Below, one piece after another: positions 28,045-41,625 of a stretch of DNA of 64,000 nucleotides. Origin of the DNA: Chloroflexota bacterium (lineage in GTDB: Bacteria; Chloroflexota; Dormibacteria; Dormibacterales; Dormibacteraceae); contig VBEF01000036.1 in the NCBI GenBank assembly GCA_005881275.1, positions 16,076-80,075 on the forward strand. Reading direction: 5' to 3'. Positions within the stretch are counted from its first letter, which is position 1. Every line of letters starts with the position of its first letter. The notes below the pieces were generated by a model, which had not been told where the DNA came from, ran no database searches, and was given only the letters and a program-made list of their open reading frames with translations. A program made the translations under genes and the position numbers.

Positions 28045-28772
28045 TATTTCACGGCCTCGACCAGGGATAGAAACGAGTCCTCGAGGTCTTGAAATCCGCC
28101 TCGCACATCCGCTGTCGGGCCACTCGCGACCACGCGTCCCTGGTGGATGATCGTCACCCGGTCGCAGAGGCGCTCGGCGTCGTGCAGCACGTGCGTCGAA
28201 AAGATGACGCACTTCCCGCGACTCTTCGACTCAACCATGAACTGACGGATCTCTCGCGATGCCAGCACGTCGAGATTGGAGGTGGGCTCGTCGAACATGA
28301 GCACCGGCGGGTCATGGACGATCGCTCGCGCGATGGCCACTTTCTGCTTCTGTCCCGAGGACAGAGTCTCCGCGCGCTGCTTTGCAAACGCGCCCATGTC
28401 GAGGCGCTCGATGACCGAGTCGACCCTGCGACCGACCTCACCGTCAAGCACACCGCTAAGCTCCGCGAAGTAAGCGATGTTCTCGCGCGCCGTCAATCGC
28501 GGGTAGACGCCGAACTCTGCCGTGACGACACCAACGCGACGGCGAACCTCTTGCGGCACGCTGCGTGTATCGAACCCGAGGACCTCCACCGCGCCGGCGT
28601 CGGGGGTGAGCAGGGTGCAGATCACGCGAAGGGTCGTCGTCTTACCCGCCCCGTTGGGCCCGAGCAGACCGAAGATCTCGCCAGAGTGAGCCTCGAACGA
28701 GATGCCGCGCAGCACCTTGTTCGGCCCCAAGGACTTTTCGAGGCGATCGACCTTGACCGCCACAGGGCTCAC
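28044..28772 (-). CDS. ABC exporter ATP-binding protein (NatA-like)
   Basis: A 242-residue ATPase with Walker A GLLGPNGAGKTTTLRVIC, Q-loop region VGVVTAEFGVYPRLTA, signature ETLSSGQKQKVAIARAI (canonical LSGGQ altered to LSSGQ), Walker B PPVLMFDEPTSNLD and the switch His in IFSTHVLHDAERLCD. It is a complete single nucleotide-binding domain that would act as a dimer with the following permease. Its start overlaps the stop of the zinc-ribbon gene by four bases (ATGA). Confidence 0.93.
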   Translation of the reverse strand: MSPVAVKVDRLEKSLGPNKVLRGISFEAHSGEIFGLLGPNGAGKTTTLRVICTLLTPDAGAVEVLGFDTRSVPQEVRRRVGVVTAEFGVYPRLTARENIAYFAELSGVLDGEVGRRVDSVIERLDMGAFAKQRAETLSSGQKQKVAIARAIVHDPPVLMFDEPTSNLDVLASREIRQFMVESKSRGKCVIFSTHVLHDAERLCDRVTIIHQGRVVASGPTADVRGGFQDLEDSFLSLVEAVK

Positions 28773-29116
28773 TTCTTTCGCGTTGCTGCTCTCGCGGCGG
28801 TTTTGGGTTTGGCCGCAGCGGCCGGTTTCTTAGCCGCCGTAGCGCGCTTTGCCGGCGCACGTTTCGGTGTTGCCGTGGGCGGCGCTTCGTCCTTGACTGC
28901 CGTGACGACCTCGGCCGGCGCCGCTTCTGTCTCGGATTCGGCTGAGGCGACGCCCATCGAGCTCGACAGCGTCCGATGACACGTTTCGCAGGTCACGATC
29001 GTGCGCACCAGCGTGCCGAGCTGGTGGTCTTCGCGGCGCAGGTTGCGGGGCCGGCCGCAGAACGAGCAGACGCCCACCTCAGTCGTGACCGTCACATGCC
29101 CGGGTCGCTTGTTCAT
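28769..29116 (-). CDS. Zinc-ribbon protein with a Lys/Ala-rich histone-H1-like tail
   Basis: A 115-residue protein in two parts. Residues 1-50 hold two CxxC pairs (Cys17/20 in CSFCGRP, Cys43/46 in CETC), a likely zinc ribbon. Residues about 84-115 are a basic Lys/Ala/Pro/Arg tail (KRAPAKRATAAKKPAAAAKP onward) resembling histone H1 or HupB-like C-termini, joined by an acidic Ala/Glu linker. A DNA- or RNA-binding role is inferred from composition only. It is coupled to the ABC ATPase (ATGA) and divergent from pyrB. Confidence 0.65.
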   Translation of the reverse strand: MNKRPGHVTVTTEVGVCSFCGRPRNLRREDHQLGTLVRTIVTCETCHRTLSSSMGVASAESETEAAPAEVVTAVKDEAPPTATPKRAPAKRATAAKKPAAAAKPKTAARAATRKK

Positions 29117-29157
29117 CGCCCGCCTAAGGTACCGGTTGTTGCTAGACTTTCGCCCGA

Positions 29158-29196
29158 GGTTCCTTTAAGTCCGGGCCGGTGAGCCTGGGAAGGAGG
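29158..29196 (+). promoter_or_regulatory. PyrR-binding leader element overlapping the pyrB Shine-Dalgarno
   Basis: The leader just before pyrB folds into a hairpin: CCTT at 29162-29165 pairs with AAGG at 29190-29193, with inner GG/CC pairs enclosing the loop CCGGUGAG. That loop matches the core CCNGNGAG of the PyrR-binding consensus known from Bacillus and Thermus pyr leaders. The 3' arm runs into AAGGAGG at 29190-29196, the ribosome site of pyrB, and no terminator follows. UMP-bound PyrR would therefore hide the ribosome site and block translation. pyrR is the second gene of the operon. Confidence 0.75.
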
Positions 29197-29203
29197 TTTT
29201 TTC

Positions 29204-35016
<5,813 letters not shown>

Positions 35017-35023
35017 CGCGCCG

Positions 35024-35761
35024 GTGACCGGCAAGCGCCAGGTCGCCCGCGGGACTTTCGTCGTCGGCATGCGAGCGCCGGAGATCGCGGCGGGAGTGCG
35101 TGCGGGCCAGTTCGTCAACCTGGGCTGGCCCGGAGGGCCGCTTCTTCGCCGGCCGTTCTCCGTCTACCGCGCAGAAGGCGAACACATCGAGATCGTCTTG
35201 AAGGTAGTCGGCGCCGGTACCGCCCAGCTGCTCGCGATGGAGCCTGGGGATCGCCTCAGCTGCCTGGGTCCTCTGGGTCGAGGATTTGACTTTGGGAATG
35301 GAGGCAGGCAAGCCGTCCTGGTCAGCGGCGGGCTCGGCGTCGCGCCGATGCTTCTGGCGGCCAGGGACGCAAGGGCGGCAGGCATGAACATCACCTGGGT
35401 GCACGGTGCCCGAACCGCCGCCGAGCTGTGCGCCGAGAGCGACGGCGACACTGTGATCTGGGCGACGGACGACGGCTCACAAGGGATTCAAGGCACGGCG
35501 GTTGCGGCCGCGCCCGACGCAGACGTGATCGTCGCCTGCGGGCCTAACCGGATGCTTGCCGCGGTCGCCGGGCGCTGGCCTGGCGCGCAGGTGGCGGTGG
35601 AGACCTACATGGGCTGTGGGACCGGCGTCTGCCTGGGCTGCGCGATCCCGCTCCAACGCGGCGGCTATGACCGTGCGTGCAAGGAAGGTCCCGTCTACCG
35701 CGCCGCGGATGTCGATTGGCCCGCGCTCCCGTCGCACCTTCCGTACGCGGTGACGATATGA
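35024..35761 (+). CDS. pyrK: Dihydroorotate dehydrogenase electron transfer subunit
   Basis: A 245-residue flavin/iron-sulfur reductase of the PyrK family. It has the FAD-binding LLRRPFSVYRAEG, the nucleotide motif LVSGGLGVAPMLLAARDA and a C-terminal [2Fe-2S] cluster with spacing C-x4-C-x2-C-x11-C (MGCGTGVCLGCAIPL then RACKEG). It carries electrons from PyrD to NAD. GTG 35024, 7 bases after carAB, is the chosen start; a CTG at 35003 in frame is the alternative. Its stop overlaps the pyrD ATG. Confidence 0.93.
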   Translation: MTGKRQVARGTFVVGMRAPEIAAGVRAGQFVNLGWPGGPLLRRPFSVYRAEGEHIEIVLKVVGAGTAQLLAMEPGDRLSCLGPLGRGFDFGNGGRQAVLVSGGLGVAPMLLAARDARAAGMNITWVHGARTAAELCAESDGDTVIWATDDGSQGIQGTAVAAAPDADVIVACGPNRMLAAVAGRWPGAQVAVETYMGCGTGVCLGCAIPLQRGGYDRACKEGPVYRAADVDWPALPSHLPYAVTI

Positions 35762-36672
35762 CCGTGGACATGTCGGTTGCCCTGGGGGCGATGAAGCTCC
35801 GCGGTCCCGTGCTGGCCGCGTCGGGCACGTTTGGCTACGGCACCGAGGTTCCCCTGCTGGACCGGAGCGCGTTGGGCGCGATGGTGTCGAAGGGCATCTT
35901 TCTTCGTGCGCGGGAGGGAACCGCGCCTCCGCGCATCGCCGAGACGCCGAGCGGGATGCTCAATGCGATCGGTTTGCAAGGGCCCGGCGCCGAAGCGCTG
36001 GTCCGCGATTATGCGCCGCGCTGGGCGGAATGGGATTTCCCGGTCCTGGTCAACATCAACGGCGAGTCGGCCTCGGAATACGGCGAGCTCACCGCGCGGC
36101 TCGATGGCGTGGCCGGCATCGCCGGTTTCGAGATCAACATCTCGTGTCCGAACGTCGAGCAGGGGGGACTCTACTTCGGCAACGATCCGCACGCCGCAGC
36201 GGCTGTAACCGAGGCGGTGCGCAAGCGCACGAAGCTGCCGGTCTGGGTGAAGCTCACGCCGATGGTCGGCGACATCGGCGTCATCGCGCGCGCTGTCGAG
36301 TCGGCCGGCGCCGATGCCCTGTGCGCGATAAACACCTTCGTCGGGATGTCTATCGACATCAACTCGTACGGACCGCGCCTCAGCTTTCGCACCGGCGGCC
36401 TGTCCGGGCCGGCGATCCGCCCGCTGGCAGTGCACCTCGCGCACCAGGCCGCGCGGGCAGTACGCATCCCGGTCATCGGGATCGGCGGGATCATGCGAGC
36501 CGACGATGCGCTCGAGTTCCTCGTCGCGGGCTGCAGCGCGGTCCAGGTCGGCACCGCGACGTTCGTCAACCCGAATGCGATCGCCGAGGTGCACGACGGC
36601 ATTGGCGCCTTCCTTACGGCTAAGGGCTTCGGATCGCTCGATGAGCTGCCCCGGTATCTTCCTCGGGACTAG
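35758..36672 (+). CDS. pyrD: Dihydroorotate dehydrogenase, class 1B catalytic subunit
   Basis: A 304-residue FMN TIM-barrel. Evidence is MKLRGPVLAASGTFGYGTEV, the catalytic Cys in FEINISCPNVEQGG, VWVKLTPMVGDI, NTFVGMSIDI and the FMN phosphate site GIGGIMRADDALEFLVAGCS. The Cys active base and the adjacent pyrK mark it as the class 1B, NAD-linked type. The ATG overlaps the pyrK stop (ATGA). No pyrC, pyrE or pyrF follows. Confidence 0.96.
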   Translation: MTVDMSVALGAMKLRGPVLAASGTFGYGTEVPLLDRSALGAMVSKGIFLRAREGTAPPRIAETPSGMLNAIGLQGPGAEALVRDYAPRWAEWDFPVLVNINGESASEYGELTARLDGVAGIAGFEINISCPNVEQGGLYFGNDPHAAAAVTEAVRKRTKLPVWVKLTPMVGDIGVIARAVESAGADALCAINTFVGMSIDINSYGPRLSFRTGGLSGPAIRPLAVHLAHQAARAVRIPVIGIGGIMRADDALEFLVAGCSAVQVGTATFVNPNAIAEVHDGIGAFLTAKGFGSLDELPRYLPRD

Positions 36673-37362
36673 ATGTCAACTGAGGTCCCTCCTTTGCGGC
36701 CGCAGTCGGAAGCGCTCCAGATCCTGGCCACCGAGCACTGGAGCCTCCTCGCGACGCGCTCCCTGACCTACCAGGAGTCGCTCGGCCGCGTGAGCATGTT
36801 CCTCACCGTCCTCTCCGGCGCGGTGATCTCCCTCGCCCTGGTCGCGCAGGCGGATCGCTTCGGCCCGACATTCATATCGGTGGCGATATTCATGCTCACG
36901 ATCGTCTTCTTCGTGGGCGTGGCCACCGTCCGGCGCCTGTTGATGCTCAACCAAGACGACTACATATGGGTGATCGGGATGAACAGGATCCGCCATGCCT
37001 ACCTCGAGATGCACCCAGAGCTCGCGCCGAACTTCATCACCAGCCCGTATGACGACCTGCCCGGAGCGCTCCAAACACTGGGACTCGAAGCGGCAAGTGC
37101 CCCAGGCCTGGGGACTGTATTTCACGGCTTCGTGACCTTGCCAGGCATGCTGTCTGTGATCGTGGCCTCAGTCGGCGCCGCCATCGCAGGCCTGGCCGCC
37201 CTGGGGTTTGGTGCTCCGCCATTTGGAGTGCTGCTCACCGGCCTCGCGGCTTTCGCGATCGTCCTCGCGACGATGTTCTGGAGGGGCATCCGATCCTTTC
37301 GCAGGTACGGCCCCGGCGCGGAGGTCAGCTTCCCAACGCCGCCTAAACCGCCAACTTCCTAG
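36673..37362 (+). CDS. Membrane protein of unknown function
   Basis: A 229-residue protein with four predicted helices in two pairs: FLTVLSGAVISLALVAQA and FISVAIFMLTIVFFVGVATV, then LSVIVASVGAAIAGLAALGF and VLLTGLAAFAIVLATMFWRG. Between the pairs is a cytosolic stretch of about 60 residues. The ATG is on the base after the pyrD stop, so it is probably cotranscribed with the pyr genes. I recognise no family; it shows no transporter or enzyme motif. Confidence 0.7.
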   Translation: MSTEVPPLRPQSEALQILATEHWSLLATRSLTYQESLGRVSMFLTVLSGAVISLALVAQADRFGPTFISVAIFMLTIVFFVGVATVRRLLMLNQDDYIWVIGMNRIRHAYLEMHPELAPNFITSPYDDLPGALQTLGLEAASAPGLGTVFHGFVTLPGMLSVIVASVGAAIAGLAALGFGAPPFGVLLTGLAAFAIVLATMFWRGIRSFRRYGPGAEVSFPTPPKPPTS

Positions 37363-37388
37363 CTGCCGACCGTCACAATCCACTAGCC

Positions 37389-38174
37389 GTGCTGGAAGTC
37401 CGCAACCTGGCCAAGCGCTATGGCGATGTGCCCGCGCTCCAAGAGCTCACCGTGCGCGTCGAGGCGGGCCAATGCCTGATCCTGCTCGGCCGCAACGGAG
37501 CGGGCAAGACGACCGCGCTGCGATGCATGGCCGGTGTGCTGGTGCCAAGCGCGGGCGAGGTCAGGGTCGACGGCATCGATGCGTCCGACGATCCCGCCGG
37601 CGTCCGGGCGCGCGTCGGACTCATGCCTGAGGTCCCCGGTCTCTATGAGCGCATGTCGGCCAGGGCTTACCTGGACTACTTCGGCGCGATCTACGACATC
37701 GAGCCGTCGGTCCGCAGACGCCGCATCGGTGAGCTCCTCGAGCTGTTCGAGCTCAGTGGCGCAGGCGACCGGTGGCTCGGCACCTTTTCCAAAGGCATGA
37801 GGCAGAAGGTCGCGCTCATCCGTGCCACCCTCCACCGGCCGAAGCTCGTTCTCGCCGACGAGCCGACGTCGGCGTTGGATCCGGACAGTGCCCGACGAGC
37901 ATGGAGCTACCTCCAGGATCTGCAGAAGGACGGCTGCGCGCTCGTCATCTGCACCCACAGCATGGAAGAGGCCGAACACCTCGCCGGCGACATCGGAATC
38001 ATGTCCGCCGGCCGCGCTCTGGCGGTCGGCAACATGGTCGAGCTACGTCGCGAGTCAGGTCTCAAGGTCCGCCAGGAGGTCCGCGAGCTGCCGACGCTGC
38101 AGGACATCTATCTCGCGATCGTCGGCAACCATGGAGGCGATCGCCGTGAGCTGGCCGAAACTCGAACAGCGTAA
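37389..38174 (+). CDS. ABC exporter ATP-binding protein
   Basis: A 261-residue ATPase with Walker A ILLGRNGAGKTTALRCMA, Q-loop region VGLMPEVPGLYERMSA, signature GTFSKGMRQKVALIRATL (FSKGM in place of LSGGQ, common in ABC-2 exporters), Walker B LVLADEPTSALD and switch His CTHSMEEAEHLA. The start is GTG 37389. Its last 44 bases overlap the permease ATG at 38131, so the two form a coupled exporter. Confidence 0.92.
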   Translation: MLEVRNLAKRYGDVPALQELTVRVEAGQCLILLGRNGAGKTTALRCMAGVLVPSAGEVRVDGIDASDDPAGVRARVGLMPEVPGLYERMSARAYLDYFGAIYDIEPSVRRRRIGELLELFELSGAGDRWLGTFSKGMRQKVALIRATLHRPKLVLADEPTSALDPDSARRAWSYLQDLQKDGCALVICTHSMEEAEHLAGDIGIMSAGRALAVGNMVELRRESGLKVRQEVRELPTLQDIYLAIVGNHGGDRRELAETRTA

Positions 38175-39477
38175 GGTCGCCCTGGTCGCGCGTCGCGACC
38201 TGCGCGATGCGGTGAGCGAGCTGCGGCTGATCATCGCGATGGTCGGGCTGACGCTGGCGATTCCGATCGGCGTCGGATCGGGTGTGCGTGCCATGGCGCT
38301 GTTCGGCGGCGGCACCGCCGTCGTGAACCGGCTGTCCCTGGTCGGCGCATTTTTTGTGGTCTTCATCCCCGCCAGCTTCTCGCTGGTGCTTGCGCTCGAG
38401 TCATTCGTGGGTGAACGGGAACGCACGACGCTCGAAGTCTTGCTTTCGACTCCTCTTCGCGAGGCAGAGATCTACGCCGGCAAGATCGCGGCGGTGCTGT
38501 GCGTCTCGCTGACGCTGTGTTACGGGGGCCTGATCGTCTACTGCCTGATCACGTTCGCTGGGCTGGGCTACTTCCCGGTGGACATCCTCCTGGCGCTGGG
38601 GTTATCAACGATCTGCCAGGTCGCCGCGATGGTGGCAGGCGCGGTGATCATCAGTCTCAACGCACGCACGATGCGCGCGGCCAACGTGATGGCGTCTTTC
38701 ATCATCCTGCCGATGTCCGTCGTCCTCCAGGTCGAGGCCGCGCTCATCCTGCTCGGGCGGGCCGAGTTTCTGTGGTGCTTCGCGCTTCTGATGACAGTGC
38801 TCGCGATCGTCCTGCTGCGTATGGGCTTCAACGGTTTCTCGCGAGAGGCGCTGCTGGCCAGGGACGTCGGGCTCCGGCATCCGCTGCGACGCGCGATCGG
38901 TGCCGTGCGAGCAGGGTTCGCTCAGCGTCCGGGATTCCTCCGTCTCCTCTGGATGCGCCGAATCCCGATGCTTATCGCCGCGGCTGGTTTTCCCATCGGC
39001 GCCCTGGCTGGTTTCCTGGCCGGTTCGACCAGCGCCGTCCCGCCGTCTGTGGTGCGCCCTGTGCTGTCGAGCCTCGTGCGGGCGGCCGGAGACGGCGGCG
39101 CGTTGGAAACAGCGCTGGCGATCTTTGCCCATAACCTCCTCGCATTCCTCCTCGTGGCGGTGCTCGCGATCCTCACCCTGGGCCTGAGCGGATTCCTGCT
39201 CACCTTTGTGCCAGGGTTCTTGCTGGGTTTCGCCGCCGCGCTTTCCTCATGGACGATCGCGCTGACGGGGATCGTGCCGAACGGCCTGGTGGAGATTCCC
39301 GCCGCGATCATCGCCGGTGGCCTCCTCATCCAGGTCGGCGCGACAGCCATGCATATGGACGAGCGTGGCGGTTGGAGCGCGCGAGTCCTGGCCGCGTTGG
39401 CCGACTACATCCGGGCGCTGCGCTGGCTCGTGCCCGCGCTCGCCGTCGCGGCGGTGCTCGAAGTCTGGCTCGGATGA
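38131..39477 (+). CDS. ABC-2 type exporter permease
   Basis: A 448-residue membrane protein with about ten hydrophobic helices. The loop ESFVGERERTTLEVLLSTPL is the coupling motif of ABC-2 permeases, seen in similar form at 26908-28044. The C-terminal half adds four helices resembling a SpoIIM/stage II sporulation M-like membrane domain (AIFAHNLLAFLLVAVLAILT and LVPALAVAAVLEVWLG); this second assignment is tentative. ATG 38131 is chosen; GTG 38146 is possible. Its 3' end overlaps the convergent MFS gene by 73 bases. Confidence 0.8.
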   Translation: MEAIAVSWPKLEQRKVALVARRDLRDAVSELRLIIAMVGLTLAIPIGVGSGVRAMALFGGGTAVVNRLSLVGAFFVVFIPASFSLVLALESFVGERERTTLEVLLSTPLREAEIYAGKIAAVLCVSLTLCYGGLIVYCLITFAGLGYFPVDILLALGLSTICQVAAMVAGAVIISLNARTMRAANVMASFIILPMSVVLQVEAALILLGRAEFLWCFALLMTVLAIVLLRMGFNGFSREALLARDVGLRHPLRRAIGAVRAGFAQRPGFLRLLWMRRIPMLIAAAGFPIGALAGFLAGSTSAVPPSVVRPVLSSLVRAAGDGGALETALAIFAHNLLAFLLVAVLAILTLGLSGFLLTFVPGFLLGFAAALSSWTIALTGIVPNGLVEIPAAIIAGGLLIQVGATAMHMDERGGWSARVLAALADYIRALRWLVPALAVAAVLEVWLG

Positions 39478-40670
39478 CCAAAAACCTGCGGGGCCAGTAA
39501 GCGAATCGCCAGCACGACCAGGCCCGCGATGGTCGCACCGATTGCCATCGCCCACGGCGCGCCGAACAGCGTGGCCAGAGCGCCGGCCTGTGTGGCACCG
39601 AGGGGGCCGACACCGATCAACGCCTCCGCGTAGAGGGCCATCACGCGCCCGCGCAGGTGATCCGGCGTGATCGTCTGGATGCGGCTGTTGGCCGCCGCGA
39701 CGAAGGAGATCTGGCAGTAACCGGCCACGAAGAGCGTGACCAGCGAAATCACGAAGACACGCGAAAGCGAAAACTCGAGCAGCGCCGCGACCCAGATGGC
39801 CGCCATCCAGAGCTGGCGTCCCGGATCGACCCCGAACCGTGGAAAGAACGCCAGGGTCAGCGCCCCGGAAAGCGCGCCCAAACCCATTGAAGCGAGCAGA
39901 AATCCGAACCCTCGCGCCCCGACGTGAAGCACGTCGTCGGCGAACAGCGGCAGCAAGGTCGTGCGGTTCATCGCGAACAACGAGAAAACCGCCACCGCGA
40001 TCAGCAGCATCCCGACCACCGGCTCGGCACGGGCGTAGGCCAAGCCCTGAGCGAGCCGGATCAGGAGCGGCTGCTCCTCAGGCCGCCGCGCCGTCGGGGG
40101 GAGGTCCCGCATCGAGAGCAAGGCCGCGATCGCGGCCAGGTAGCTGATCGAGTTGAGCAGGAAGCAGACCGGTACGCCTGCGGCGGCGATGATCAGGCCG
40201 GCGATCGATGGTCCGATGACCGCGGACGCATTGAAGACCGAGGAGTTGAGCGCGATTGCGTTCATCAGGTCTTGCTTGCCCACCATCTCGACCTGAAAGG
40301 CCTGGCGGGTCGGGACATCGAGGGCGTTGATCGTCCCGGTCCCCAGTGCCGCGATGATCACCATCCAGTACTCGGCGTGGCCGGTCGCGCTCAACGCAAA
40401 GAGGGCGAATGGAGGTGCGACGAACGCTGACTGAGTCAGGAGCAGCACACTCCGCTTTCGGTAGCGGTCAGCGATCACGCCCGCGAACGGGCTGCCGATC
40501 AATACCGGGAGAAACTGAGCCGCCAGAACGAGTCCGACGAGGAACCCGTTGTGGGTGAGCTGCAGGGCGAGCCACGGAAGCGCCACGGTCTGCATCCACG
40601 TGCCGACTGTCGAGACGATCTGTCCGAACAAAAAGAGCCGGTAATTGCGATGACGAAGCGCACCGAGCAT
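39405..40670 (-). CDS. MFS transporter (MFS_3/EntS-like)
   Basis: A 421-residue transporter of about 12 helices. Family features are LRHRNYRLFLFGQIVSTVGT, motif A in GVIADRYRKRSVLLLTQ, DVPTRQAFQVEMV and ITPDHLRGRVMALY, all seen in the enterobactin-exporter-like group. ATG 40670 gives the usual N-terminus; ATG 40718 would add 16 residues but would sit two bases from the divergent SRPBCC start and inside a palindrome. The tail is Ser/Ala-rich and overlaps the ABC permease gene antisense. Substrate is unknown. Confidence 0.85.
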   Translation of the reverse strand: MLGALRHRNYRLFLFGQIVSTVGTWMQTVALPWLALQLTHNGFLVGLVLAAQFLPVLIGSPFAGVIADRYRKRSVLLLTQSAFVAPPFALFALSATGHAEYWMVIIAALGTGTINALDVPTRQAFQVEMVGKQDLMNAIALNSSVFNASAVIGPSIAGLIIAAAGVPVCFLLNSISYLAAIAALLSMRDLPPTARRPEEQPLLIRLAQGLAYARAEPVVGMLLIAVAVFSLFAMNRTTLLPLFADDVLHVGARGFGFLLASMGLGALSGALTLAFFPRFGVDPGRQLWMAAIWVAALLEFSLSRVFVISLVTLFVAGYCQISFVAAANSRIQTITPDHLRGRVMALYAEALIGVGPLGATQAGALATLFGAPWAMAIGATIAGLVVLAIRLLAPQVFGHPSQTSSTAATASAGTSQRSARM

Positions 40671-40702
40671 GCGGGCAGGCGCCCCGGTTTCGATTGACAC
40701 CA

Positions 40703-40719
40703 GATGCGATGATCGCATC
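40703..40719. promoter_or_regulatory. Palindromic operator candidate between divergent genes
   Basis: Perfect 8-base arms GATGCGAT (40703-40710) and ATCGCATC (40712-40719) separated by one base lie directly before GTG 40720 and upstream of the MFS start at 40670. A TTGACA hexamer sits at 40694-40699 but has no good -10 at normal spacing on the plus strand. The position suits a dimeric repressor acting on both genes. Confidence 0.45.
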
Positions 40720-41181
40720 GTGGCCAAGCTCACAGAAGCCGTCGAGATCGCCGCGCGACCGGATCGCGTGTGGTCGGTTGTGGCCGACGATGTGATCAAC
40801 GCAAGGAAGTGGACGTCGTACCTCGAGAAGGTCGAGAAGCTCGACGACGGTCCGCCGGGCAAAGGGACGCGATATCGCTACCACCTCGAGATCGCCCGCC
40901 ACCGGGAGAAGGTCGAGGTCGAGCAGACCGTCTACAACAAACCGAGAAAGTGCGCCGGCAAATTCGTCAAGGGCCCTCTCAAGGGAACATGGTCATATAC
41001 GTACAAGCCGCTCGACGATGGATCGACCCGCCTGGTCTACGAGATGGATTACGAGCTCACGGGCTTGCTGCGTTTCGCGGGCGGCTTGCTTGGACCCCAG
41101 TACGCGGATGGGATCCGCAAGAACATGCAGTCATTGAAGAGATACATCGAGTCAGGTAAGGGCCCGAAACCTAAGAAGTAA
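40720..41181 (+). CDS. SRPBCC-family (START/polyketide-cyclase-like) protein
   Basis: A 153-residue protein with the SRPBCC fold pattern: VAKLTEAVEIAARPDRVWSV at the N-terminus, RVWSVVADDVINARKW, a central strand set ending GTWSYTYKPLDDGSTRLVYE, and a long C-terminal helix (GIRKNMQSLKRYIES) with a basic tail (GPKPKK). Such proteins bind hydrophobic ligands in a deep cavity; no catalytic residue can be named. GTG 40720 is chosen because it gives the standard start. It is divergent from the MFS gene. Confidence 0.75.
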   Translation: MAKLTEAVEIAARPDRVWSVVADDVINARKWTSYLEKVEKLDDGPPGKGTRYRYHLEIARHREKVEVEQTVYNKPRKCAGKFVKGPLKGTWSYTYKPLDDGSTRLVYEMDYELTGLLRFAGGLLGPQYADGIRKNMQSLKRYIESGKGPKPKK

Positions 41182-41206
41182 CCGCCTCCGCTTCGATCTC
41201 GACCTT

Positions 41207-41625
41207 CTAGGACCTTCGGAAGGGAAGCAGTTCGAGCTGCTCGAATCTGTCCTGGACAGCGGTCCGGAGCTCGCCGACGAGCGCCTGGAGGCGTTCCTGC
41301 GCGGCGCTGTCCGAGATGTTGACGATCCGGATCCGGCGCAGGGTCGTCTGCAGCGCGTAGAGGCCGGCGGGCTCGTTGCCGGCCATACGTGCCGCTGCGT
41401 TGCGAATCTCTCGCGATACATCCTCGTGGCCGTGGGCGCGCATCCAGGTCGCCAGGCGAGCCGCCGCGAGGAGCAGTTGCGCGGCCCGAGCATGACAAGC
41501 ACGCCAGTCGCCAGGAGTAGGACGACGATCGCGGCAACCACCCCGTCCAGCATTTTCCCTAGGTTACGCTTGGACGGAGCCGGTTTGGCATCGGTTTGAC
41601 ATCGGGGGCAAGAACCTGACTCCAA
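41207..41625 (-). pseudogene. Small zinc-ribbon membrane protein, apparently frameshifted
   Basis: The minus strand from TTG 41625 encodes a CPRC zinc-knuckle start (SGSCPRCQTDAKPAPSKRN) and one membrane helix (LDGVVAAIVVLLLATGVLVM). The frame then degenerates. In the -1 frame a coherent continuation begins (AAQLLLAAARLATWMRAHGH, later RRIRIVNISDSAAQERLQAL) and runs to a stop at 41207. Adding one G to the GGG run at 41485-41487 (CCC on the plus strand) would join them as one protein of about 139 residues. Either a recent frameshift or a sequencing error; function is unknown. Its 5' end overlaps the SDR start by 10 bases. Confidence 0.5.

Noticed and set aside
28045..28212. A 56-residue N-terminal extension of the NatB-like permease
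   Set aside because: It lies inside the ATPase gene in another frame; GTG 28044 in the TAGTG overlap is the natural start.
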